Of a DNA stretch of 64,000 bases, positions 46,815 to 58,600 are shown piece by piece (position 1 is the first letter of the stretch; each line of letters starts with the position of its first letter). The stretch is from Tanypteryx hageni (lineage: Eukaryota > Arthropoda > Insecta > Odonata > Petaluridae), in the NCBI GenBank assembly GCA_028673005.1, contig CM054118.1:64041401-64105400 (forward strand), given 5' to 3'. The translations under genes and the position numbers were made by a program. A model generated the notes under the pieces. The model ran no database searches and was not told the origin of the DNA. It was given only the letters and a program-made list of their open reading frames with translations.

Positions 46815-49053
46815 GGTGGAAAGAAACTTTATTCGAACTCTTAGCACAGGCGACTAAAGTTTTTATTTCTTCCCCTTCTTTTTGTTCCCATTTTCCTCTC
46901 TGTTGCTTTTTTCTCTCGTTAGATTAATCCAATTTTACATCTTAAAAGTAATAATTTTTCCTCGTAATGTCGAAAATATAGATCCCACCTGACTGTTATC
47001 TTTCTGTATTACGTTTTAATTAGCTTTATTGCTATTGTACCTTTCATTTCTTAAGCATCATTTTGTCTGTTTATTTACATTTTGTAACTTCACACACTGG
47101 AAAGATTTTTGACACACTTTGCCCCTTCCATTCATCGCCATACGCTATATTTTCAGTTCACCTCGACACCTCGACGAGATTCTTAAACTGAAAGGTATAT
47201 GAGACAGTGGGACTGTGGGGATATTTAGCTTAAACCTCCCATAATTAAGAACCTTTTCTTCTCTCTCCTTTCATTATCGACTATCGCCCTCTCACCCTCT
47301 TAATTCCCTCCTCTCTCCCCTTTCCCTCCTCTTTCATTCCCCTCCTCCAACTCTCTTCTCGCCACTAACATCGCGCCTCTTCTGTCTATTTGGTGAGTTT
47401 AAAAGCGCATTTGACGCGCACATTTGCAGATAACCCAGTTACGGCGCACCGCACTTGTTTCGTCGACAACTACGGTGAATGCCGCATATTAGAAATAGGA
47501 TAACGCATTCCTTTCGCCACCACTTCTTTATATCAGAGTTCTGTGAAATACAATCACAACTCGAAGCACTTATGCAATTAATACGTGGAATCCTCAAAAA
47601 CGAGATTCTTGTACTCATGAAATGGAAATGAATTTTTAAACTCATTTTTATCAAAGAACTATCTTGCGATTACGGCACCAAGTTTCCTTAATCGGATACG
47701 CCGCTCTCGATGAGGAATTTTAACCAGAAACGATGGTTACTTCTTCAACTCAGTCACCATAAATTCTTATTATTTCCACTACTTTCCAATACTTTTTATT
47801 TGCCACTGCTGCATTGTTTTGAATATGCCATATCAAAACTACAGGCACGGAATTTTAATCTATTTTGAAAAAATGCGGACGTGTAACAATGGAAACGAAC
47901 TAGAAGTGAGCAGCGGATAGTATTAGCATGATCCAGCTTCACATTAGCATCACACGATATTCACTGTCTAGGTCCAATAGCCTCAAAAGATCTTTATAAC
48001 CAAATTGCAAGGCGGTATTCATTTATTTACGCGCAGTTTAATATGGAGGCGTAAAAAAACCATGAACATGATAAATGGAAATAATGAGAGAAGTATTAAG
48101 GAAAAGTCAGAAATAAATACATTTGCCTCTTGCCTCTTCCAATATTTAGGTCCAATTGAAAAGAAAAAGAGAGGACGAAGTTCGTGTGTTGTAAACGGAT
48201 TATTTTGTTATGGAAACAGGAGGAAGAGAAAGTAATGGATAACGGGAATAAGGAGGAGGCGGGTGGGCACCTAGATCGTAGGCAGGCACGGATTCAGAAT
48301 AAAAGTAACGTGACCGAATATAGTGAATCCATTGCCCTGCTGCAATGTCGATGATTCGGCGGGAAAAAGCGGTCGATTACTAACTTGCAGTAGGCGATAG
48401 TCTCTGCTGCGTTTTCATACTTTTTTCCCGTTTGCTCAGAGCGCTCCTGAATTAGCTGGATCAGATAGAGCTGGAGAACGTTCTGGATGGTTGGTGTTGC
48501 AAGGGGAGGAGTGTTTATGTTACCGAGTGACCTTTGGGGCATTTTTAGGGCACGTTGATATGCGATATGTGACGTGAATCTGTCGTCAACCCTATTTATC
48601 CCTCTTTTTCATCCTCTGCCCCCCCCCCCAGCCGCTCCATCTCGCCCCTCCGCGCCATTCCACTAATTTCTTCCGACTTTACTCCCTGGCTGCAATCGTC
48701 TTCCCCACCTTCTCTCTCTCCCGCTTTCTCCCTCACCCTCCTACTCTCTTCAAACTGTATATCGCGCATAATCAATTAAATGCAATACGTACTATTGCGA
48801 CTCCACCGCAAGTCTCTCTGATCTCCCGCGTCCATTATTTTGCGATTTTCTCACTTTGATTTTGTAACATTTGACTATTTATCCGTTTATCATTGTTTAT
48901 TCATTACATATTGTATTTTTGCTTGTTGCACCTGTCTTGAGGGAATAGAGGCACCTTCATGTATTACAAGTGGAAATTTTCAGTTGGCATAAGCTCTATA
49001 CAGACATGTAGGTACCTTCATTTTTTCGCCATAGCCACTCCAACTAATAAATA
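46815..49053. other. No gene recognised
   Basis: Includes a pyrimidine tract at 47260-47350 and a C run near 48622. A minus-strand frame at 48542-48294 (82 codons, with FFPPNHRHC) looks somewhat protein-like but lacks splice sites or a known motif. Confidence 0.35.
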
Positions 49054-49138
49054 CAGTCAAAACCTCTCTTTATCGCCCGTTAAAGGTTTCGTGATAGAAT
49101 GTCCGCTTTGAGGAGTTATCACCTTAGAGAGGTTTGAC
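49054..49138. mobile_element. pogo/Tigger-like MITE
   Basis: Starts CAGTCAAAACCTCTCT after TA and ends AGAGAGGTTTGAC before TA, so inverted ends and TA target agree with the pogo/Tc1-mariner group. A second string ACCTTAGAGAGGT at about 49190 suggests an internal duplication or a second right end. No coding. Confidence 0.6.
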
Positions 49139-50521
49139 TAATGGGATTGATGCCAATGGGCATCAGTGAGCCGTTTAGCAGAATGATTACCTTAGAGAGG
49201 TAGCCGCTGTGAGGTTTCTCCACATTTGTATACATTCTGATAACAATTATTTATGAAAGAGCCTCTCAGTTGAAGGATTAATAATAATGGCACGTTATGT
49301 CAATCGATAAATTCACAAGTTCAAACAAAAACCGCATGGAGCAACACGCATGTGCCTTCACATGTTTCTTTAAGAATTTTATGCTGTATAACTATTTTTC
49401 ATACATAACTAACCATAAGTGTAACTAATGTCTATTTATTCGACGCACGCTACATTTCATGCTAGCCCTAAAAATTATAAAAACACCGAATATCATAGGC
49501 ATATCGCATTGATTGTTCGGAGGAATAATCAGAAGACGGAAAGGAGATACTTCATAATATCGGAGGATTATAAGGATACCTGCTATTGACGGCTCCTTCA
49601 AATTGTACCTATAATACTGAATAATCGCTAAGTTTGATATCCAATAAAAAAACTGAGCTTAAAAAAGAGGTTGAATGGAAGGAAAGGTGTTAAATCCACA
49701 ACAGAAATCGATGTCTAAATACGTACATCAGCTGCCAAGTCATCATACACCGTACGAAGAAAGAGGGCACCAAACACATAAAAGTATTATATAGCAATGT
49801 GCTCGTTAAGTATGCCAAGATGGCTACCACTGGTTGAGGTCGCTTAACGACGCATATGGTATGTGCATATATCATTTTTACAGATATATGATGTCCTCTT
49901 TCCATCTGATTTAATAGCTCTTAAAATAATCGTTCAAAATCTATCTCTTTTTACGGTTAGTGGATTTTATAGTTTTCCTTATGATATCGGATTAATATTT
50001 TGGCGTATTTTTGGAAATGGGAGTTAAATAACTTCCTAATGTCGCCGTCATTTTAATTTTTAGGCCGATAGATGCCAACCTCCACGTAGGCGATGAAGAT
50101 ACGAGCAAACTTTTGAGCGTGAATTATCAAGTACCACATAGTATTACGCGAGAAAGCGTGGTGATTATCGACCTGATCCACGTTGATACAATAGCCTCAG
50201 CGTATTGTCTCCGGATGAACGACGCGTTATACTGGTGATTTATCTAATCTCATGTCCATGATCATTCCCAGCTACGTAGTTAATTGTTCAGATCAAATCT
50301 GATAAGATAAATTCTCGAAAAAAATTGTGTTTGGAAAAGGTATAGGATAGAAGAACAAAGTGGAATCGAATGCATACAGATAAAAATAAGACATGCCATC
50401 TATATATTTTGAAGCCGTTCAGATAAATTTGTAATCTAATTTCGACCACAAAATGAGGCTATTTGTTGACACGTCCATTGCGTAACCCAGATTAATTGAT
50501 ACTGCTTCATCAGTAGCCATT

Positions 50522-50523
<2 letters not shown>
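49139..50523. other. No gene recognised
   Basis: AT-rich sequence without recognisable features. Confidence 0.4.

Positions 50524-50586
<63 letters not shown>
50524..50586. repeat. (AT)n microsatellite
   Basis: About 31 TA units; a shorter (TA)9 follows at 50653-50670. Confidence 0.95.
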
Positions 50587-50588
<2 letters not shown>

Positions 50589-50670
50589 TTCCTATCCCTC
50601 TCAAACTCTCGTTGCATTTATTTCATCATATTATCTCTTTTTCTGTATCGTTATATATATATATATATAC

Positions 50671-52150
50671 AGCAAGAAAGAAATTGGTGAAATATAAGAA
50701 GAGTTATTGGAATGAAAAGCTGAAGCGACACCGTGTCAAGGAGGAAAGGAAAGAGAATGTGCAAAGGCTTAAAAGGCAAGTTTATCTTTGCGATGTGCAA
50801 AGACCGAGTTACAACATAGGAAAGATAGGTTCACAGAGTATAAATTGAAATGGATTTTTATTGTATGTATATATATAACAATGACTTGGGAAAGTAGTTG
50901 TTTGATGGATATTGATTCGTTGCAGAACATAAATATAACCCAGATTCTCGGTTTTGCTATCATTGCGTTATTGTAGATTTTTATCATAATTGATTTCGAA
51001 TGGTTATAAAGTCAGTTAATAGAGAATCGCGCCAGTGGAACGCTAGGCTTGAGGCGAATCGATATGTCATGACGCTCAACATGGCTTAAATAAGATTACG
51101 TAGGTTAATTTAATTTATATCCTCAATATATATTTTGATCAACGCATAATGTCGCAGCGACTTCTGGAAGAGGCGACAGTTTTTAATCTGCATTAAGTGA
51201 AGAATTTCATTTAAAATCACATTTCTTTACAATTTCACTCGTTCTGCATTGAATGATAATACAAGAAAGATGCAGTCAACTCAGAATCTCTTAAGTATGA
51301 AAAAAGAAGCTTATCTTCATCGTCAACTTAGGTAATGACTTTGGTCCACAGGGAATACAAACAATACGAAATGGAAAAGTTTTACCTAAGAGGCCGCTAC
51401 TCTAATTTCATCAAATGCCTACATCGATAGAGAGTTTAAGTAAGAAAGAAAAAGACTGAAAGGGAGTAAGGACAAAGCAGGTAAAAAAGAGGTGACTGGT
51501 AAGAAAAGAAAATGGCAAATAAATAGGAAAAGAAAGAGGAAAAACGCTTTTATATTATCTTGAATATGATTTGAAGCGTTGCTTTTCATAATGAGTAGAG
51601 GGAAAGGAAGAGAATATTGAGAGAGAAAGTTTTGGAGCCAAAATCAGTACAAATATAATTTTGCTATTAAAAAGAGAAAATTTTGGAAATTTTACCTTGA
51701 AAAATGAGAAAAACTAGTAAAAAATATTTTTCACTATAACTTCACGAGGTATACAAACATTTAATATACTTTTTACAAATATTCTACGGCTTAAAAAAAT
51801 GAACAATTTAAACTACTAAAATGGGTACAAATGCCGTGTCTGACGAAAGGTTGGCGGAAATAGAAGTGCGAATACCGAAGTGAGCGAAGAGAGTGCAATT
51901 AATGAAATAACGAGTCGTAATATTTGTGAATCAGTAAACATCTGCGTAGAAATATAATCAGTGAAGAATTGTACAAATAAAAAAAACAGTACGTTTGCCC
52001 GATTTAAGTGAGAGAGGAGGAAAAGTGAAAGATATTGAGCCAGTGAAAGCGAAAGCAAAAGAGAAAGAGGCAAAGAGGAACGCAGCGATAAAGGTGGAAT
52101 GAGAGAAGGCGAGAGATGTAGGTAACAGAGAGAGAGGTAAAACAATATGG
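50671..52150. other. No gene; purine-biased
   Basis: Purine-rich patches on the plus strand at 51420-51640 and 51960-52150. No exon recognised. Confidence 0.4.
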
Positions 52151-52207
52151 GAAAGAGAGAGATAGAGAGAGAGAGATAGAGAGAGAGAGATAGAGAGAGA
52201 GAGAGGG
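52151..52207. repeat. GA microsatellite with GATA interruptions
   Basis: (GA)n broken every 10-14 bases by GATA. Minus-strand frames through it give Ser/Leu repeats and are not genes. Confidence 0.9.
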
Positions 52208-55019
52208 GATGTACACGAGCAAAAAAGCAGAAACGAGTATCGGGCAATCACTGCCCACCTACGCCCAATATCTCCCCTCCCTCCGATCCGCTCTCCTCCT
52301 TCCCACCAACTCGCTCCTCCACCCCACGAAACGGCTGGTTCCCTTGACACAGTGACAAGAATTATTTGGGTCTCGTATTGGCACAATTTTTTGTTCTATT
52401 GTTCTCGTTGCCCAAACCTCTCTATTCGCCAACTTGACGCGCTTGCGCGTCCACTTTGCACGCAGTAGGAACATTCCAGGAAAAACAGTTTTACTCACTG
52501 GGGCACGCGGAAATACATTCTCCGCTTTTTAAAGCGCTGCTCGGTGTTGTTGATATGGGCACAGCCAAAGTGTTTTCGAGTCTTTTTTATCTTCCGTCCA
52601 AGCAAATAAGAGCGAGAATTCCCCTTTTTTTATCCATTTAATGTTCATTTAACAGGGCATAAACGTTTGTTCAGCGATTTCCTGAGAAATCCTCGCAATC
52701 GGTGAGAGACGGAATAAATTGCTACAGTTCACTGGGATTTCTGAGAAATTCTCCGGGCTTTAACTCACGCCTCTTTCCGTTGTTACCGAGTTACATTTTC
52801 CCAATTTTCCCGTTACCGCACCGAGGATAACATTGGGCGTTGTTTGAAAGCGTTTGAAATTCAATTCAATCGAGAAAATGTGTTCACTTACGATGTGTCG
52901 CAAAGAGTGCCAAACGCGTTAGTGTCAACACAGTATCACGACAAAGCGACATGCCAGAAGCTCCGATTCTATTTTACGATATAAATTATAAATATATCCT
53001 TATATTTAATAATGCAATTCTGTTTAGCACCGAGTGCTCTCTATCTTCCCTAACCTTTCATCAACTCTAGTAAAAATAAAAATCTTTATGTACAGAAATA
53101 AACGAAATGTACTAAGAGATACATAATTGTTCCAACAGTTAAAAAAAATATTTTTGCTCTCGTTTTGTTTTTAGATAAATTATTATACAACCATTTTCCT
53201 TCTTGATACATTGAATCTAATTATTTTTATTGATATAGAAAATATACTGTACGGGATATCCAATGAACTTGTCGTAATTTTGCTATATTCTCAGGCGATA
53301 CGTGAAAACATCTTTCCATGCAGAAATTTATTTTAGATTGATCACATGAACATTCCTTTCATTTACCTTGATAATTATGTTGCCTATCGGTTATTTCCGA
53401 AATTGATTCAAATACATGTTCAAATAATTTTGGATAGACGCGCAAACTTATTTATGCGACTTCTTGAAGAAGACCTAAAAAAACTTTACGACCTCTTTTT
53501 CAGTTTGTAGTCTACATTTCAATTAGGTCCCTTTGGAAAATATTAGAAAAAGAGGATTGTTTGTGAAGCATAAAATGGAGAACACATTTCCGAGAAAGAA
53601 AGCAGATATCGGAGAAGATAAATGATATCTCATTAGCATAGGAACGAAAATATAGAGCATCGCTCATAAAGTACCTTATTTGAAGGAAAACTTTCAATAT
53701 GGAAAAGAAATGGTTTAAAAATGCTCTGATTGCAGCATGTCTCCAGGAAGAGAGTCACGGGGGGACAATATTCTTTTCCAGAAAATAATGTAATAACTGA
53801 AAATCTTTCCTCGAAAATATTATGATGTCCCTTAATACACACTGACTTCACGAGAAATTCGAGATTAAATATGACTATCTAGCTCATGCCGGCAGGTGCG
53901 TTTACGACTATCACCGAAGTATTCTGGGAATTTTACAGCGTCATGTTGATACAGGAGATGACACTGCGTTCGTCTCTGTAACGAGCAAACATTGATCTCG
54001 AGTTCGACGACCTATTTATAACACAAGAGGGGAGAGAGAAAGATGGGCAAGGAACAAATTCAAGCTACATTAAGTTTAAATTAAATGTGAACCACACAAT
54101 GCATCACTGTTAATATCATTTAGTTGGTAGAAAATTTGATATCCAAGGGCGCACATACTTGATCCGAATATACTTAATAGGACTATTAGTATAAGACGAC
54201 CCCATATTTTGAACTCTCCATTTAGGTAAAAATATTTAAACCGTTAATAGCGACAGAAATTTACTTGGACTTTTTATTATTATCTTAACTTTCCCATATA
54301 AATTACTTTTCACTCCCTGTCAATGTTTATTAATCACTTTCTTCCCTTTCATCACAGGAATCTTCGAGTACTGCTTCATCTCTCTCCGTCTTCAGAATGT
54401 CATCTTCCCATTCCTCACGCTTTTTGAAACGCAAGACTTCTTAAAGCAATGGATAATTAATGTCGAGTAGATGTTGTCCCAAGATATTTTTATCCATTGA
54501 ACAGGCAAGGTATCGGATGTTTTGTTTTAATTAAAATCTTTTCTTTTGAAGGTATTGGACAATTCCATGATATCAACAATTCTTCGTAAAGGTGATTTTT
54601 GAAGGTTTTTTTTGCCACAACGTCAATAACTGGCGATCTCTCTTGGTATGACCGCAAGATCTGTGTTAAGATGATAAATATGATATTTTCTCGAATACCA
54701 CACAGCGCTAGCATTTCTCGTTTCTTCAAGAGAGCACCTGGTCGTTTGTTACACACTTTATTCAATGGTCATCAATTCATTTTTCATTCAAACTTTCTCA
54801 CTATATATGAAGACCATGCCCCCGGGTAATTTCTCTTTGGCAGATTCAGAGCTGGCTAGGAAAATCGCGGGGCACGATGCAAAGACAAAAATTTATAATA
54901 GTAAATTTTAATAAATAAAGCGCTATGATAGTGCTCGATATTTTTCCTCGTTTAAAAAAATGTATGTAGAACAATTATAGGTATTGTAGAGAGCGCGGAG
55001 CTCTGTGCCGTTAACCCCT
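52208..55019. other. No gene recognised
   Basis: GC-richer at 52250-52560 and AT-rich afterwards. A minus-strand frame at 54765-54490 (91 codons) lies just downstream of the broken transposase below and could be part of its decayed tail, but I see no diagnostic motif. Confidence 0.35.
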
Positions 55020-55619
55020 TGGCACCACCATCAAGTCGACGGTATTCTTTCTCATAAGTATGACAAAAGGTAGGAATTTCATACTATCAGCCAAAATTGT
55101 CAGAAAAACACTTATCTTGTCAGTAGTTTTCACTGTGACTGATTATGGACTGTGGTGTTGCTGAATACATCAACGAGCACAGAGGTTTCATCAGTATTTC
55201 CCATTAGGATTATCAGGTAGCTATGTTTCCGCCGTAGACGAAATGGCATGACGATGCTTTCGAATCATTTTTCAGGGTGTCATATACGGGCGGTATTTGT
55301 AGAAAAGTTGTTTTCGACGAAAACCATGAACCTGGTGATCTGCTCTCCATTTATCTTGAAATTCTTTTGGCCAATATTAAGGGCTATCGCTACTTCCACG
55401 CCGTCCGTTAAGTCTCCCGTGAAACCCATTTTCACGTTATTTCACGTACAAACGCCACCACTTGCTGCTCTAACTAGGTATTTGAAATGTTCTTCTTTTG
55501 GTCCAAGTAATGCTTTCTATGCGCTATAGGCGCACTGCAGCCTTCAATTACGTCGAATTTGCTGAAACGCAGTTATCGTTTCTTCTGCGTAATTTACTAC
55601 TATTACTTTAAAGCGTCGT
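55020..55619 (-). pseudogene. pogo/Tigger-type transposase, broken fragment
   Basis: Read on the minus strand, the order is that of pogo-group transposases. First comes an N-terminal helix-turn-helix start (RFKVIVVNYAEET, near 55615). A CENP-B-type DNA-binding part follows, with FKINGEQITRFM near 55360. Then the DDE catalytic core opens with GNTDETSV (family consensus NMDET, the first catalytic Asp), followed after a frameshift by TILADSMKFLPFVIL, matching the TVxLxxxADGxKLPPMxIFK block. Several stops and at least one frameshift are present and the later catalytic residues are missing. The element is long dead. Confidence 0.65.
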
Positions 55620-58600
55620 GAATATAAATGCAAAAACTATATCGATTGCTGAAACGATCATGAAGATTGATGGCACTTACACAATTTCATAATTTTTATA
55701 ATAATTTTTCATAGTACATATATGGGTTGCTTTCAATTTTCATTATGCAAAATGCAGGAGATATAGGCTGTATCATTTGATCATCATTTGATTATTATTC
55801 CTCCCATCTGACTGCAGAAACGATATTTATGTTCACGCAAAAGAGTATAACAATATTTTTAAAATTCTATCACGTATACATCGATAGGCACCAAAGCGGC
55901 GAAATAAAAGGTTTTCAATGTGCTAGATTGTGTGATCTGAACCGGAACCAACCGACAGTAAAAAAAAAACTGAAAAGAGAAATCAAATTGTGATAGTAAA
56001 CATACTTTAAAATATTCCCGTGTGATTCTTTAAAATGAAATGAAAAAGATTTAATTAGTAAGATGTTTCAGTTATCGGAGCGTTCGTTCTTCATGCATGA
56101 TTATTTTATCTACGTTGATATAGAGAAGTCTACGAACTTTCACTTATGTGGCTTTTGGATATCGAAAATGCATTCTATATAACCTGAACTATACGAGAAA
56201 GTTTAGCGCTCGACTCCTAATCGAAGTGAAAACGATGAAACAGAGGAGTTGCAGAGAAAATGCATCGTACAGACGTTCGATAATTATGCCTCACTTGAGT
56301 AAGGAGTAATTTTTTTAAATCAACTGCAAATAAGTTACAGGGAAACAATGTTATTCTGTGTTATGTATGCCAAATGAAGAATGCCTTCTTTTAAGGCACC
56401 GATCTTAAAATCAAGCAAATATATCAAAAATATAAAAAGTTCGATATTACAACTGCGCATTTAAAAACAATCACACACCTAATCCTCTTAATTATTAATG
56501 ATTCATATAACCAGCATCCATAAATTCCTCGAATAAAAATTAATAATATTAAGTCCTACGGTCACATATAATTTAATCTGCTGTCGAGGGAATACAGTGC
56601 GATCTGCTTCCCGTCCCCTTCTTCAGAGTGGCCTCGCGCGAAATCTCGCTGATTTCGACACGATGAGAGGAGATTATTGAGGAATAAGACCCGCGATGTG
56701 TGTCGCAGATCGGATGAGATGACAAGCAGGAGGGGAGGCGGGGGTAGTAAATTGCGGGGGATGGACAGGGCGAGGAAGGGTAGACATATGGGACATGGGA
56801 GGGAGGGCGGTAAGAGAGGGGCTCGAAATCTGGAGCAGTGAATTACTACAACTCTGTCGTCGAGTGCTTCGTTCCCATTATCACCGTCTACTGGTGGTGC
56901 AAATGTATCCGATAAGTGATGCACGCGTGCCAACGAGCATTATGTATGTTTTTCAAACACTCGTCTTCGCGCAATCTGCGGCTCTCATCTGACCCATCGT
57001 CGTGAATTCCAAATTTTTCAGCAAAAACCAACCGGATGACTCATCCTTTCCTAGAAGAAGACACTCTTATTGCAAGGAGTGCACGGGTCTCGTTTAGTCA
57101 TATTTGTTGCAGTAACTCAATGCGAGAAAACTCCCGGTGATAATACGTTATCTTCGAATCATAATTAAAAAGTTAAGTTTATATGTAAACACAGAAACAG
57201 ACATTCACATATGTATACAACCGAGATATCAATGAAAACAATCAATGTACACAAACCTGAATCCCAGTTACCCTAAAGTTGCTGATATTCTTCATTATTC
57301 AACTGGCTCTATATTAAAATAATATAATCTTTTATTAAAAGGCAGTTGGATCCAGAGGGTAAATTAAAATTTGAGTTCGCATACTCAGAAAAAAGTACTT
57401 GTTCCAATTACTAATTATACTAATACCGTAGACAAAATCCACACTCACGTGATATTCTCATTCTGTGTCCTTTGTATAATGGTTATAAAAAGATGAATAT
57501 TGATCAACTTGTGGGTGAATTGATTTCAAATTTCATTTTGCATACAAAAACATAGACTTTGACATCATATACATGCTGACCAAACGAGAGAAAGATAAGA
57601 CTGAAACAATGAAATCAAATGCTTACAATCTCTGCAGATTGAGAGGGAGACAACAAACAGTATCCGCCTCACTATTCTACGAAATTCCACGTTTCCCCCT
57701 AAAAATTAAACACTTCCATTAGCATAGAGTGCCTCCCGGTATTTGTTTATATCCGTTCCATTTTCTCCTAAACATCTTTTCTTCTCATCGTGGATTAACG
57801 GCAAATATATACCTACCATTACTTTGGAGAGATTTCTTACGCTTTATTCCTCTCAAGTTAAATAAAAACACGGCCTTTCGATAATTTATTTTGACGACGT
57901 TCTCATATATCATATAGCGAGTTGACACATTTAGGTCATAATAAATCTCTTGCTTTAATTGCTGTTCGGATACAGATAAAGTTTTTAATTGCACATGGCA
58001 GAGTTTACTCAACTCCTTTTGCCACCACCTGACATATTTTATACGATTTCAATATCCGTAATTCTGCTTCCCTCGTAAACAGTTATCAATATTCTCCTCG
58101 TTTCCAATCTCATGACAATAGGAGTCATATAAAATTTCGCAAGCCCTGAATATTCGAAATAACAATTAGAGAAATCAGCAGAAAGTTTCCTATTGTCTTC
58201 AAGAAAACGCATATCCTTTCGTCGCGAAAACGGATTATCCGACAAAACAGAAAACCCCGATGACCTTCGTTCCGCAGTGGACTGCGTCAAACAATCGATA
58301 CGCGCGCAGCGTACGGATGACGATCGCCATCCGTCGTTACGACCGTGTTCTTTGGCAGAGGATTGGACTGCGGGCGTTTAAAAACCAGCAGCTCTTACCC
58401 ATAAATCATCATCTGGGTCTCGCGAGAGAATGAGATTTGCATCGCCCGCGAGAATCGCGCGGGAACGTATCGCACACGCGCGCCGGGGACTTAATTACTC
58501 GCTCGGGCACGACCGCCTCGGGAGATGTCTCGGGGAATATATACGCACGCACGCCTGAGCACTCCTCTTTTAAAGGCAGCGGGCACGAATCCTGCGCAAG

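Noticed and set aside
55005..55040. TTAACCCCTTGGCACC as a piggyBac end
   Set aside because: It lies in the reading direction of the pogo-type transposase fragment and no inverted partner with TTAA was found nearby.
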